A stretch of DNA of 64,000 nucleotides from Pedobacter sp. ISL-64 (GCF_018613605.1 NZ_JAGGPU010000006.1:42409-106408), one strand, 5' to 3'; positions 1 through 9,457 are shown, numbered from the stretch's first letter. Notes: generated by a model from the sequence alone, not told the origin. Program-made: numbers and translations.

Positions 1-2
1 TT

Positions 3-1460
3 AATGCAACGGTAGGTGGTAATAACTTTCCCTTAATTACTTCTACATTTAGTGAAGCGGTAACAAACTTTTACATCAGAGGTTTATATACGATTGGAAA
101 CGGTGTTACTGCAAATTCGAGTTACAACCAGACTAAACAAACGGTAAATTCATTGTATGGTACTGCAGAATTGTCCTACAAAAATTTATTGTACCTCAGT
201 CTTACCGGCCGTACAGACTGGTACTCGGTACTGGCCAGAGATATAGATCATTATTTCTATCCTTCAATTAGCGGAAGTTTCGTTTTTTCGGAATTACTTC
301 CACAAGCAAAATGGTTAAATTTTGGAAAGATCAGAGTTGCTGTTGCAGAAACGGGAAGCGCCCAGGGGGTTGCCCCCTATAATGCATTAACATTTGCGCT
401 TGCTCAAAATTCATTCAACGGGCTTCCCTTAGGAAGTATAAACGGGACAGCTTCACCAAACACCCAGATTAAGCCTTTTGGCGTAAATGAAAAAGAAATA
501 GGTATCGAGTTACACATGTTCAACAACAGAGTAAACCTGGACATAGCTGCTTACGATAAGAAAACGACTAATCAAGCTGTTCCAATAAGTCTGTCTGCAG
601 CAAGCGGATACAGCACCACGCTGGTTAACTTAGGCGGTTTAAACAATAAAGGATTAGAATTTAACCTGGAATTAATACCTATCCAAAACAAGAACTTTAC
701 CTGGAAAACGACTTTTAATTCAGCTTTCAACTCTTCAAAAGTATTGTCGTTAGCTAATAATCAATCGCAACTTGTAGTGGGCAGTCCTGAGTTTTTTGGG
801 TCTATTGTTCACGTGGTAGGTTTACCCCTTAACCAAATTGTAGGTTCAACTTACAAGCGGGATGCTTCCGGAAATATTGTATTATCGGGAGGCAAACCCG
901 TAGCAAGTGATAAACCGGTAAATTTTGGTAGTGGCCTTCCTAAAGCAACTGGGGGTTGGCTAAATACGTTCAATTACAAAGGCTTCACCTTTATTGCCCA
1001 TATTGATTATAAAGCAGGTGGTAAAGTGCTCTCTAGTACAAGTTTAAACTTATTAAGAGAAGGTTTATCAAAAGAGTCTTTACCTGGCCGTGTGGGTGGC
1101 GTAATTTTCCCTGGCGTAAACGCTACTGACGGGTTACCAAACACCACCGCTGTAAATGCAGAAGATTTTTACGCAAATTATCGTTCAACGAATATCTTGG
1201 ATCCATTTATTTACAGCTCGAGCTTTGTTAAATTAAGAAGCCTTTCGTTGGGATACGACTTGTCTAAATTTATCAATAAAAAATATGTGAAAGGCTTAGT
1301 GCTATCTGCCGTATGTCGTAATGTATTGATCATCAAAAAATATACGCCCAACATTGATCCCGAAGCAATAGCCTCAAGCGGAGATAACCTAACCGGTTAT
1401 GAGCAGGCATCACTGCCAACAACACGTACTTACGGATTTAACTTAAATGTAAAATTCTAA
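3..1460 (+). CDS. SusC/RagA-family TonB-dependent outer-membrane transporter, C-terminal part
   Basis: The reading frame is open from the first bases of the window, so the start lies upstream. About 485 residues remain, roughly the second half of a SusC protein of about 1000 residues. They show the alternating aromatic and polar pattern of beta-barrel strands (for example LSLTGRTDWYSVL and IGIELHMFNNRVNLDI), and the protein ends in a Phe-terminated strand (FNLNVKF), as expected for BAM-inserted barrels. A SusD-like lipoprotein gene follows 13 bp downstream, which is the usual SusC-SusD order. The pair would import an oligosaccharide or other nutrient across the outer membrane; the substrate cannot be told from sequence. 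The apparent internal starts near 153 are not real starts. Confidence 0.95.
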   Translation, partial: NATVGGNNFPLITSTFSEAVTNFYIRGLYTIGNGVTANSSYNQTKQTVNSLYGTAELSYKNLLYLSLTGRTDWYSVLARDIDHYFYPSISGSFVFSELLPQAKWLNFGKIRVAVAETGSAQGVAPYNALTFALAQNSFNGLPLGSINGTASPNTQIKPFGVNEKEIGIELHMFNNRVNLDIAAYDKKTTNQAVPISLSAASGYSTTLVNLGGLNNKGLEFNLELIPIQNKNFTWKTTFNSAFNSSKVLSLANNQSQLVVGSPEFFGSIVHVVGLPLNQIVGSTYKRDASGNIVLSGGKPVASDKPVNFGSGLPKATGGWLNTFNYKGFTFIAHIDYKAGGKVLSSTSLNLLREGLSKESLPGRVGGVIFPGVNATDGLPNTTAVNAEDFYANYRSTNILDPFIYSSSFVKLRSLSLGYDLSKFINKKYVKGLVLSAVCRNVLIIKKYTPNIDPEAIASSGDNLTGYEQASLPTTRTYGFNLNVKF

Positions 1461-1473
1461 CTCTATATACAAT

Positions 1474-3024
1474 ATGAAAAGTTTAATCAGAATTATAGCC
1501 ATCGCAATCTGGATTCCAGTAATTTCCAGTTGCAATAAAGGGTTTGATAAATTGAATATTAATCCAAATAATCCAACAGAACTCGATGCGGCATTCTTGT
1601 TTACGAGTGCACAATTTGGAACACATGGAGCGACGATGGAAACCGAGCCAACCATTGTGCAGCAATTTGTAAATCCTTTTTCGGGAATCACCTCGGCATT
1701 TAATTTTAATCAACTGAATCAAACCTATACTTCGCAAAATTGGAATGCTGAATATACAGGAACAAATAGTGGCGCAACAAGCTCTTCAGGCCCTGTTCAA
1801 TTACTGGTCCAGATCTTAAGCCAACTCAAAGGCAATGCAGCAAGAACAAATTTATATAACGAAGCCAGAATCTGGAAAGCCTACCAATTTATGATGCTCG
1901 TAGACAGTTACGGAAACGTACCCTATAGTGAAGCCGGGCAAGCCTATTTATCAAATGTGCTTACCCCTAAATACGATAATCAGGCAGCGATTTACACCGA
2001 CCTGATTAAAGAAGTTACTGAAGCAACGGCAGCTTTAGATCCGGCAAAGGATATCGTAAAGGCTGATGTGTTTTACGGTGGCAATATCGCCCAGTGGAAA
2101 AGATTGGGTTATTCCTTATTACTTCGATTGGGCATGAGGTATAGTAAAATAGACCCTACAAAAGCGCAAGCTATTGTGCAAGCTGCAGTAGCGGGTGGTG
2201 TAATGACATCAAATGCCGACAACTGTTATCTGAAATACAATACAACTTACGTTAATCCCGTGAGCCAGACGATTACTGCGATAGCGAATACTTATTATTT
2301 AGCGGCTCCCTTTGTAAATCAATTAAAAAATAGTGGCGATCCGCGATTGAAGTTTATATCCGGCAAATACGCAAACCCTTTAGCGGCACCTACAAGCGTA
2401 CCAGATACCATATCTGCAAATCAGTTCGGACTTCCTGTGGGCTATAGCAGTGCTACTTTATCAACTGCTCCGGGATTTAGAGGCGCTAACGGCTCGGGTT
2501 TTAATTATTCGCAGGTTAATTATAGTATTTTCGGTAGTTTAACCGCTCCGCAATTTTTTATCACTCACGCTCAAACGCAATTGTTGCTGGCAGAAGCCGC
2601 TTTTAGAGGCTGGATAACCGGTGGCAGTACACCTGATGTTTATTATGCTAATGGCATACGTGCGGCAATGGACCAATGGACAACCTATAACCCGGCAGCC
2701 ATTATTCCTTTAGCTACGCAAAATGCATTTATTAATAATCCCGTTAATGCTTATACAACGGCAAATGCACTCAACCTGATTAATACGCAATATTGGGTGG
2801 CTTCCTGGGGCAATGGTACCGAGGCATTTGCTAACTTCAGGAGGAGCGGTTTTCCAGCCTTATCGCCCAATACCATCGCAGGACAAAATATAACCGGTGG
2901 TTTTGTTCGCCGCTTTGTTTATCCAACGCTTGAGCTTTCTGCAAATGCAACGAATTACCAGGCAGCGGTTGCAGACAATGGTGGGCCAGATAATATGGAC
3001 ACACGCGTTTTTTGGGATAAATAG
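1474..3024 (+). CDS. SusD/RagB-family outer-membrane nutrient-binding lipoprotein
   Basis: This 516-residue protein starts with a lipoprotein signal whose lipobox ends at Cys20 (VISSC), followed by the NKGFDKLNINPNNPTEL segment typical of SusD-like proteins. The middle carries helical TPR-like sequence such as NEARIWKAYQFMMLVDSYGNVPYSEA, a hallmark of the SusD_2 subgroup. The C-terminal part (ANFRRSGFPAL and FVRRFVYPTLE) also matches this family. It should sit on the cell surface as the lid of the SusC barrel encoded just upstream, binding the substrate before import. The 13-bp spacing implies one transcript with the SusC gene. Confidence 0.95.
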   Translation: MKSLIRIIAIAIWIPVISSCNKGFDKLNINPNNPTELDAAFLFTSAQFGTHGATMETEPTIVQQFVNPFSGITSAFNFNQLNQTYTSQNWNAEYTGTNSGATSSSGPVQLLVQILSQLKGNAARTNLYNEARIWKAYQFMMLVDSYGNVPYSEAGQAYLSNVLTPKYDNQAAIYTDLIKEVTEATAALDPAKDIVKADVFYGGNIAQWKRLGYSLLLRLGMRYSKIDPTKAQAIVQAAVAGGVMTSNADNCYLKYNTTYVNPVSQTITAIANTYYLAAPFVNQLKNSGDPRLKFISGKYANPLAAPTSVPDTISANQFGLPVGYSSATLSTAPGFRGANGSGFNYSQVNYSIFGSLTAPQFFITHAQTQLLLAEAAFRGWITGGSTPDVYYANGIRAAMDQWTTYNPAAIIPLATQNAFINNPVNAYTTANALNLINTQYWVASWGNGTEAFANFRRSGFPALSPNTIAGQNITGGFVRRFVYPTLELSANATNYQAAVADNGGPDNMDTRVFWDK

Positions 3025-3041
3025 AAAAAATGCCGGCGACA

Positions 3042-3077
3042 GATATGGGTAACATTCTTATTAATTTTACCCATATC
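3042..3077 (+). terminator. Hairpin after the SusD-like gene
   Basis: A perfect 11-bp inverted repeat (GATATGGGTAA at 3042-3052, TTACCCATATC at 3067-3077) encloses a 14-nt loop, 18 bp after the SusD stop. No T-run follows, so it is a weak intrinsic terminator at best. It could instead act as an attenuator or as a 3'-end stabiliser between the SusCD pair and the next gene. Confidence 0.45.
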
Positions 3078-3136
3078 ATAGATGCTCCACTAATTATTTT
3101 GTAATTTACTTTCAGTATAAATCTAACCTAAATTAA

Positions 3137-4468
3137 ATGTTAAACCGTAGAAATTTCCTCAACTACGCTGCAACTGCAGTAGGAACCACTGCCCTGCTTT
3201 CTGCTTTAGACAATCCTGCCTATGCCCTTTTCAGTAAGACTATTGGCGCAAACGACCAAATCAATATTGGTGTAATAGGAATCAAAGGCATGGGATGGTC
3301 CGACCTCAAAGCGGCCCTCAAAGTACCGGGCGTAAACCTGATCGCCCTGTGCGACAGTGATGCCAATGTGCTTGATGAAAGGATGGCCGAATTAAAGTCG
3401 ATGAATGTTGACGCCGCAAAAGTTAAAAGATATAAAGATTACCGTGCACTGCTCGATAATAAAGACGTCGACGCCGTAATTATCGGGACACCCGATCACT
3501 GGCATGCCCTGATGATGATCCATGCAGTACAGGCAGGTAAAGATGTATATGTCGAAAAGCCGGTCGGCAACTCTATTGTCGAATGCAGTACCATGGTTAA
3601 AGCGCAGGAAAAATACAATAAGGTTGTGCAGGCAGGTCAATGGCAGCGCAGTCAGCAACATTTTAAAGATGTTGTCGATTTCGTAAAGAGTGGCCAGTTA
3701 GGAAATATCAGAACGGTAAAAGTATGGTGTTATCAGGGCTGGATGAAACCTGCACCCATAGTGCCTGATACCCTACCCCCTGCAGGCGTTGATTATGCCA
3801 TGTGGCTTGGGCCGGCTAATAAAAGAGCATTCAATGCCAGCAGATATCACTTCAATTTCCGCTGGTTCTGGGATTATGCCGGTGGGTTAATGACCGACTG
3901 GGGCGTGCATTTATTGGATTATGGTCTGCTGGGTATGAATTCACCAGTACCAAAAACCATATCTGCATTAGGTGGCCGCTTCGCCTATCCCGATCTGTAT
4001 GAAGAAACGCCTGATACGCTGACTACCTTATATGAGTTTGACAAGTTCAATATGGTATGGGATTCTGCCATGGGTATCGATAACGGCTCTTATAACCGCA
4101 ACCATGGCATTGCCTATATCGGTAACAACGGCACGCTGATCCTCAACAGGCAAGGCTGGGAAGTCATAGAAGAAAAGGTAAGCGGCAATAAAGTGAGCAA
4201 GCCCTTTGTTAAATCTTCAGATAATGGACTGGACAATCATATGGTCAATTTCTTTAGCGTGGTTAGATCCAGAAAAAAAGAAGAACTGAACTGCTCCATA
4301 CAGGATGCTGCGCATGTAGCAACCGTTGCCCAAATGGGAAATCTTGCCTTCAGAAGTGGACAAAAATTATCATGGGACAATGCTAAACACCAGTTTACAG
4401 ATCAGCAGATCAACGATAAATACCTGCTGGCCCAGTATCACAACGGCTACAGCTTACCCAAAGTTTAA
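3137..4468 (+). CDS. Gfo/Idh/MocA-family oxidoreductase with Tat signal
   Basis: The 443-residue protein opens with a twin-arginine signal (NRRNFL at residues 3-8, then a hydrophobic stretch), so it is probably exported folded with NAD(P) already bound. A Rossmann segment follows (INIGVIGIKGMGW, about 42-54), then the family hallmark GTPDHWHAL and the EKP motif at 140-142. The C-terminal half is the alpha/beta substrate domain. Such Tat-exported members in Bacteroidota act on sugars in the periplasm, and some are NAD-dependent glycosidases of the GH109 type. It lies 112 bp after the SusD-like gene on the same strand, so it may process what that system imports. The exact reaction cannot be assigned. 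Confidence 0.9.
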   Translation: MLNRRNFLNYAATAVGTTALLSALDNPAYALFSKTIGANDQINIGVIGIKGMGWSDLKAALKVPGVNLIALCDSDANVLDERMAELKSMNVDAAKVKRYKDYRALLDNKDVDAVIIGTPDHWHALMMIHAVQAGKDVYVEKPVGNSIVECSTMVKAQEKYNKVVQAGQWQRSQQHFKDVVDFVKSGQLGNIRTVKVWCYQGWMKPAPIVPDTLPPAGVDYAMWLGPANKRAFNASRYHFNFRWFWDYAGGLMTDWGVHLLDYGLLGMNSPVPKTISALGGRFAYPDLYEETPDTLTTLYEFDKFNMVWDSAMGIDNGSYNRNHGIAYIGNNGTLILNRQGWEVIEEKVSGNKVSKPFVKSSDNGLDNHMVNFFSVVRSRKKEELNCSIQDAAHVATVAQMGNLAFRSGQKLSWDNAKHQFTDQQINDKYLLAQYHNGYSLPKV

Positions 4469-4566
4469 CGTTATAGTTTAAACAGATTAGCATGTATACA
4501 TTCCTTCGGGGATCAAGATGGGAAAGACTAAACAATCAAGTTCTCTCCCATTTTTGTTTCTAGTCT

Positions 4567-6396
4567 TTACGACTGCACCTCAAACTGCAAGCCGCTCAAA
4601 TACTTGTACAAACCCTGTTCACTGCTGATGAGTTCCTGATGGGTACCCGATTCAATAATCTGTCCCTTTTCCATTACAAGAATCCTGTCTGCTTCACGAA
4701 TGGTGGATAAACGGTGCGCGATAATGATAGAGGTACGGCCGCTCATTAATTCTTCCAGGGCCTCTTGTACCAAACGTTCCGATTCAGAGTCGAGTGAAGA
4801 AGTGGCTTCATCCAAAATTAATATAGAGGGGTTTTTTAACAGCGCCCGGGCAATGGCAATGCGCTGACGTTGTCCGCCTGATAGTTTTACCCCGCGCTCT
4901 CCAACTATTGTTTCGTAACTTTCCGGAAATGTGCTGATAAAATCATGTGCATTTGCCCGTTTAGCGGCCTGTATAATTTCTGCTTTTGTAGCCGTTAACT
5001 TGCCGTAAGCAATGTTTTCTAATATCGTTCCGCCAAATAACATTACATCCTGTGGCACAATGGCGATCTGGTTCCTGATATCCGTAAGCGAATAGGCGGA
5101 GGCTGGTTTGCCATCGAACAGGATTTCGCCACTTTGCGGATGGTAAAACTGCAATATCAATCCTGCTGTGGTTGATTTGCCCGAGCCACTCGGACCTACT
5201 ATGGCTATTTTTTGTCCGGCTTTGGCCTCAAAAGAGACCTGGTTTAATACTGCTACTTCCGGCCGTGAAGGATAGGCAAAATTGACATGGTTAAAAGCGA
5301 GATTCCCTACTATTTTTTGGTTCGTCACCTGATCCTTTTCGTTGATGAAAACAGCTTCGCCCTGCTCTCCCAATATTTCCAGTACCCTTTCGCTGGCCCC
5401 AACAGCCTTTTGCAGGTTGGCAAAAAGTTCGGGAAAACTGCCCAGCGAACTGCCGAGGAACATCGCATATAATGAAAACTTTAAAAGTTCGCCAAAGGTT
5501 ATTTCATGCTGACTGACCAGCACACAGCCATAGCCGATTACCGCCAGTACACCGCCAAAAACGCACAGCACTATAAAGGAAACAAACATGCCTCTAAATT
5601 TTGCGCCTTTGATGGCAATATCCGCTACCTCGCGGATGGTGTTCCGGTAACGCGTGGCCTCGAATGCCTCGTTTACGAATGCTTTTACATTGGCAATGCC
5701 CGATAAGGTTTCTTCAACTATACTGTTTGATTCTGCCATTTTATCCTGCGCCTGGCGCGAAATCTTTTTGATAAAACGGCCAAACAGCACCGCAAATACA
5801 ATCATCACAGGTAAGACCAAAAGCAGGGCAAAAACCAGCTTTTTCGATATAATGGCCATAAAAACGACACCGCCAACAAACAGCACAAGCTGCCGCAACA
5901 TCTCCGCAATGGTGGTGGTTAAAGTGTCCTGAACCTGTGAAAGGTCGGCCGAGATCCTGCTGTTCAGTTCGCCTACCCTACGGTTGGAGAAGAAATTCAT
6001 CGGCAGGGTGATCAACTTGAAATAAGTATCACGCCTGATGTCGGCCAGGGAGTGCTCCGCTACATTAACAAACCATAATATTCTAAAATAAGACACTATC
6101 GCCTGCAAGGCCAATACTGCAAAAGCTAACATTAAAATACCCTGAATGGTGCCTGGCAGGTAACTGTTGGTGTGCTTGCCCTGTGCCGTATCAATTAAGG
6201 CGCCGATAAAAGATGGAAAGGCCAGCCCGACCAAACTGGACAAGAATAGAAAAAACAGCGCAGCAATAAATTTACCACGATAGGGTTTTAAATAAGTAAG
6301 TAAACGGGCAACATTACCCAAACTTTCTCTTGTTATTTTTGCTTTTGCTAATTCAACGCCCGGCGCATTTCCGCTGTTTAACTGTTTTCTTGCCAT
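4567..6396 (-). CDS. ABCB/MsbA-type exporter half-transporter (membrane domain fused to ATPase)
   Basis: In this 609-residue protein an ABC_membrane type-1 region with about six hydrophobic segments spans roughly residues 40-335. The nucleotide-binding domain follows: Walker A GPSGSGKST at 401-409, Q-loop near 449, signature LSGGQRQR at 505-512, Walker B ILILDE at 525-530, and H-loop His561. All catalytic motifs are intact. Half-transporters of this type act as homodimers and export lipids, peptides or drugs; the substrate is not evident. The gene converges with the oxidoreductase upstream and is otherwise alone. Confidence 0.95.
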   Translation of the reverse strand: MARKQLNSGNAPGVELAKAKITRESLGNVARLLTYLKPYRGKFIAALFFLFLSSLVGLAFPSFIGALIDTAQGKHTNSYLPGTIQGILMLAFAVLALQAIVSYFRILWFVNVAEHSLADIRRDTYFKLITLPMNFFSNRRVGELNSRISADLSQVQDTLTTTIAEMLRQLVLFVGGVVFMAIISKKLVFALLLVLPVMIVFAVLFGRFIKKISRQAQDKMAESNSIVEETLSGIANVKAFVNEAFEATRYRNTIREVADIAIKGAKFRGMFVSFIVLCVFGGVLAVIGYGCVLVSQHEITFGELLKFSLYAMFLGSSLGSFPELFANLQKAVGASERVLEILGEQGEAVFINEKDQVTNQKIVGNLAFNHVNFAYPSRPEVAVLNQVSFEAKAGQKIAIVGPSGSGKSTTAGLILQFYHPQSGEILFDGKPASAYSLTDIRNQIAIVPQDVMLFGGTILENIAYGKLTATKAEIIQAAKRANAHDFISTFPESYETIVGERGVKLSGGQRQRIAIARALLKNPSILILDEATSSLDSESERLVQEALEELMSGRTSIIIAHRLSTIREADRILVMEKGQIIESGTHQELISSEQGLYKYLSGLQFEVQS

Positions 6397-6727
6397 TATT
6401 TTTATGTTGATCCTTGGGATATATTTCCTTTTTTAATGCCTATTGTAACACCAAACAGGATTGTGATAGTGAAGACGGTTCAGCATCAAAAATACTTTAA
6501 ATATCTTTAGCTATTGAAGCAGGTTAGTCTGCTTGTTTACGCTGGTGGGGGACAATGCTTAAGTTTGTGATCCGGTTTTTTCAACTTACATCAGGATATT
6601 GCGGCATTTCGTTTAAATTGGGGCATTTCATCTTGATGCGATTTTCTAACTCAACTGATTATCAAATTACTATTTATTTTGTCTTTTAACTAAGTAAAAA
6701 TATTCAATAAGTGCTCAATTATTATTC
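6397..6727. other. Intergenic region between divergent genes
   Basis: About 330 bp without a convincing ORF separate the ABC exporter from the lipoprotein genes. CAAAAATA at 6487-6494 reads TATTTTTG on the minus strand, a match to the Bacteroidota -7 element, and may drive the exporter with a leader of about 85 nt. No matching TTG -33 element was found at the right distance. The rest is AT-rich with no clear hairpins. Confidence 0.4.
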
Positions 6728-6735
6728 TATATTTG
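6728..6735 (+). promoter_or_regulatory. -7 promoter element (TATATTTG) of the lipoprotein pair
   Basis: TATATTTG matches the Bacteroidota -7 consensus TAnnTTTG. A transcript starting about 6-8 nt downstream would begin near 6742. That excludes the far upstream ATG at 6711 and supports the ATG at 6756 (or 6750) as the start of the next gene. No good TTG was seen about 20 bp upstream. Confidence 0.5.
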
Positions 6736-6755
6736 CGCCCAAAATAAATATGTAT

Positions 6756-7439
6756 ATGAAATCAAAATTAACACTCTTAATTCTTCTTGTTGCAGTTTTT
6801 ATCTCCTGCAAAAAAACCACCAATGTTGATGTTAAACTTTCTACCAGCGGAAAACTGACCTACAGGTTAACTGACGATGCGGGAAAGGGATTGGCAAATG
6901 TGAAAGTATCTTTATTCGACCGCACGGATACTTACTATTCGAACACTAACATCCTGTTAGAAACCCGTTTAACAGATCCGAACGGTTTGGCCGACTTCGG
7001 AGACCTTAATCCAAGCAATTACCTGCTTGTGGCCGATTCTGCAAAGGTTAATAATGTAGCTTATATGGTTCAGGAGTATGTTCAGGTGCTTACTGGTGCA
7101 GTTAAAGCGAAAGAAACAAAAGTGACAGATTATTCCGGAACATTTGCATTAACAGTGAGATCTTACAATAATAATCAACCTTTAAAAAATATAGGGGTGA
7201 TTATAATTCCGTCGAATAAATTCAATTACTCGTCAACTACCGCTACCAATTTAAAAGTTGCCGATTTTGCGGGCGTGACCAACGATGCCGGTTTGATCAC
7301 TTTCAAAATTCCTTCAAACAAGCAATACGCAGTATACCTTTATAATACGGTTACCAATGCCTCTTACAATTATAATAATAGCGTTTCGGTACAAAAAGAT
7401 GCTACGGTTAACTATTTAATGAATATCTATCAACCATAG
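6756..7439 (+). CDS. Putative lipoprotein with carboxypeptidase-regulatory-like repeats (paralogue 1)
   Basis: From the chosen ATG at 6756 the product is 227 residues: a lipoprotein signal (LLVAVFISC, acylated Cys at 18), then two beta-sandwich-like segments. The first contains GKLTYRLTDDAGKGLANVKVSLFD, and the second GTFALTVRSYNNNQPLKNIGVIII. Both resemble the prealbumin-like CarboxypepD_reg fold found in Bacteroidota envelope proteins, probably without catalytic function. The adjacent downstream gene is a paralogue with the same layout. An in-frame ATG lies 45 bp upstream, but it falls before the likely promoter and lacks a signal sequence at its N-terminus. The role is unknown; surface-anchored adhesion or structural scaffolding is possible. 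Confidence 0.75.
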   Translation: MKSKLTLLILLVAVFISCKKTTNVDVKLSTSGKLTYRLTDDAGKGLANVKVSLFDRTDTYYSNTNILLETRLTDPNGLADFGDLNPSNYLLVADSAKVNNVAYMVQEYVQVLTGAVKAKETKVTDYSGTFALTVRSYNNNQPLKNIGVIIIPSNKFNYSSTTATNLKVADFAGVTNDAGLITFKIPSNKQYAVYLYNTVTNASYNYNNSVSVQKDATVNYLMNIYQP

Positions 7440-7474
7440 TCTGATCGTAACCGAACTTATTTTATTATAATAAT

Positions 7475-8176
7475 ATGAAATGTAAAATCATGGTCCTGTT
7501 AGGGCTGTTTATTTTAGCACTCTCCTGTAAAAAGATTACCAATGTTAAGTTAGTTGATGGCGTAAATTCAGGCAAATTAAGTTATAAACTTGTAGATGAT
7601 GCAGGGAAAGGCCTGGCTGGGACTAAAGTTTTGTTATACGATGCGAAGGTCGTTTTAAACACGAGTTACCCAGGTGCCAATGCTTTGATAGCTACCATCA
7701 GGACGGATCAGGACGGCGTAGCTTATTTTCCTGAGCTATTGCCTAAAAACTACCTGGTTATTTGTGATACTGCCATTGTTAACAAAGCGAGATACCGTAC
7801 TGATGAATTTGTTCAGGTTGTTGCGGATACAGAGAAAAAAAAGAGCATCAAAGTTTCTGCATTCTCCGGTACTTTAAACCTCACATTGATATCCACCAGC
7901 GATTACAGATCTCCGTTAAAAAATGTGGGCGTGGTGGCTTACCCCGTTAACGATATTAAAATTAATTCGGGTAATGTTGCAGATGTGATTAATTCCTCGT
8001 CCCTTAAAGGGGTGACGGATGCAAGCGGATTGGTATCCATAAAATTGCCTTCGAATATTCCTTTCGATTTTATTGTATATAACCTGACAAACCGCAATCT
8101 TGGTTATGGATATGGTAATTATAGTGTTGCAAAAGATACTAAAATTAACACGACGCTTTATTCTTATCCATTTTAA
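7475..8176 (+). CDS. Putative lipoprotein with carboxypeptidase-regulatory-like repeats (paralogue 2)
   Basis: This 233-residue protein has a lipoprotein signal (LFILALSC, Cys18) and the same two-segment layout as the gene 35 bp upstream: GKLSYKLVDDAGKGLAGTKVLLYD, then GTLNLTLISTSDYRSPLKNVGV. The two share the CKK-TNV start, the DDAGKGLA motif and the KNxGV segment, so they arose by tandem duplication and probably share one transcript that ends at the terminator at 8217-8257. The function is unknown; the beta-sandwich repeats suggest a surface structural or binding role. Confidence 0.75.
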   Translation: MKCKIMVLLGLFILALSCKKITNVKLVDGVNSGKLSYKLVDDAGKGLAGTKVLLYDAKVVLNTSYPGANALIATIRTDQDGVAYFPELLPKNYLVICDTAIVNKARYRTDEFVQVVADTEKKKSIKVSAFSGTLNLTLISTSDYRSPLKNVGVVAYPVNDIKINSGNVADVINSSSLKGVTDASGLVSIKLPSNIPFDFIVYNLTNRNLGYGYGNYSVAKDTKINTTLYSYPF

Positions 8177-8216
8177 CAATATGGTTCAGGTCAGAAATTA
8201 TTTATAGGGAAAAACC

Positions 8217-8257
8217 AAGGGGCTGTTCGAAAATGATCGGGCAGCCCCCTTTTTTTT
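8217..8257 (+). terminator. Intrinsic terminator of the lipoprotein pair
   Basis: GGGGCTG at 8219-8225 pairs with CAGCCCC at 8242-8248 around a 16-nt loop, and a run of eight T follows from 8250. This is a textbook Rho-independent terminator 40 bp after the second lipoprotein gene. The facing strand carries an A-run before the stem, so it could also serve the gene coming the other way. Confidence 0.85.
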
Positions 8258-8311
8258 ATTTCATTCCCGGAACATTTCAGTCAACCTGTACCTAATCCCT
8301 ATCATGTCAGG

Positions 8312-8726
8312 TTAATTACTCTTAAACTTCTCTATAGCTTCGGGTGTAACTGGTGTAAAAAGGTTCGCCAGGTTACCATCGGGATCTCTTAATAATAAAG
8401 ATTGATTGCCCCATGGCATGATGGTAGGTTCTTGTACGATGGCACCTTTTAAGGAAGCGACGAGGTGATCGAAGCGTTGCTGTACATCATCAACCCGAAA
8501 TTTCAATAATCATACTGCGGTTCTGCGCAGGCTGTGCCACACCGTTACCGCCGAAAAACTGTAAAGTACGGGTGCTGCCAATAGCTAAAGTTGCGTTTTT
8601 GGTTTTCAGTTCGGCGAAATCGGGCGTGTACCTGGTGGCGGTTAAGCCTGTTACCCGTTCATAAAAATTGATAAGTGTATCTACCTGATCGATGATAATG
8701 CGTGTCGATATTAAATTCATTGTCAA
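8312..8726 (-). pseudogene. VOC (glyoxalase/bleomycin-resistance) family gene, frameshifted
   Basis: Two overlapping frames together make one VOC-fold protein of about 138 residues. The N-terminal part (8726 down to about 8500) contains ISTRIIIDQVDTLINFYERVTGL, and the C-terminal part (about 8506 down to 8312) contains SLLLRDPDGNLANLFTP, the usual VOC ending. They join naturally as SMIIE then FRVDD if one A is removed from the AAATTT run at 8498-8503. The gene is therefore disrupted by a +1 frameshift, or the assembly has a homopolymer error there. No start codon or signal suggests two separate proteins. VOC enzymes bind metals and act on small molecules; the substrate is unknown. Confidence 0.8.
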
Positions 8727-8860
8727 TTGTTTTAATGATGCAGCTAAGTTATTAGGGGCTTATGACAACAGTTTGTCAGGGCTGATGATCTTTTTCTTTT
8801 TCCTGTAAATATTCCTGAAGACGAACACCATATGAACGAAACGGATGTGGTAGAGGATAC

Positions 8861-9433
8861 CTACAGCTTTATCGGTGAGCTAACCGCTGTCAGGCTCACG
8901 CCATTATCTTTAAGGTAGTGTAGCTGTGTTAATCCCGTTTCAAATGTATTTGTTGCTACCAGCTTAAGTGTTTGCTCAAGTCTCCCGCCTTTAAAAAGTC
9001 TGGTACCATTACCCAATAAAACCGGAACAACAGAAATTATAAACTCGTCTATTAAATTATGCTTTAATAATTCATTTATTACTTCGGCACCGCCGTCACA
9101 ATAGATATTCTTTCCGTTTTCGAATTTTAGTCTTTTAGCCAGTTCGATCAAATCTCCTGTATAAAAAATGGTTCTACCTGTATTTGGTCTCTCCGTTCTT
9201 GTTATGACATAAACATCCCGTTGTCCATTGTCGTAATGACATGAACCGATATTTTTAAGCACATAATCGTAGGTTTTCCTCCCAACAATTAAAGTATCGA
9301 TTGTCTCGGTAAATTTGCTATAGCCATAGTCTTCGCCTTCTTTTTCTACAAGTTTTAAGAAACTGAGGTCATCATTGGGTTTTGCAATGTATCCGTCTAA
9401 ACTCATTGCAATGAAAAGTGATATTTTACGCAT
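8861..9433 (-). CDS. Dihydrofolate reductase family protein (RibD C-terminal domain-like)
   Basis: The 190-residue protein begins MRKISLFIAMSLDGYIAKPNDDLSF, the typical start of RibD_C/DHFR-like reductases, where the SLDGYIA segment lies in the NADPH-binding fold. It continues with TLIVGRKTYDYVL and IYCDGGAEVINELLKHNLIDEFIISVVPVLLGNGTRLF, all family hallmarks. These stand-alone proteins are NADPH-dependent reductases with mostly unknown substrates, not true folate or riboflavin enzymes. It lies 73 bp downstream of the AraC gene but has its own candidate -7 box. Confidence 0.9.
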   Translation of the reverse strand: MRKISLFIAMSLDGYIAKPNDDLSFLKLVEKEGEDYGYSKFTETIDTLIVGRKTYDYVLKNIGSCHYDNGQRDVYVITRTERPNTGRTIFYTGDLIELAKRLKFENGKNIYCDGGAEVINELLKHNLIDEFIISVVPVLLGNGTRLFKGGRLEQTLKLVATNTFETGLTQLHYLKDNGVSLTAVSSPIKL

Positions 9434-9457
9434 TTGTCTTAAATTTTAATATTTCTA

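Noticed and set aside
3..3024. SusC/SusD at the window start as part of the 31-64 kb glycan locus
   Set aside because: It lies about 28 kb away with unrelated genes between and on the other strand.
8727..8860. Short minus-strand frame with HPFRSYGVRLQEYLQ as a gene end
   Set aside because: It is about 25 codons long with no start; it could be relic coding DNA but cannot be supported.
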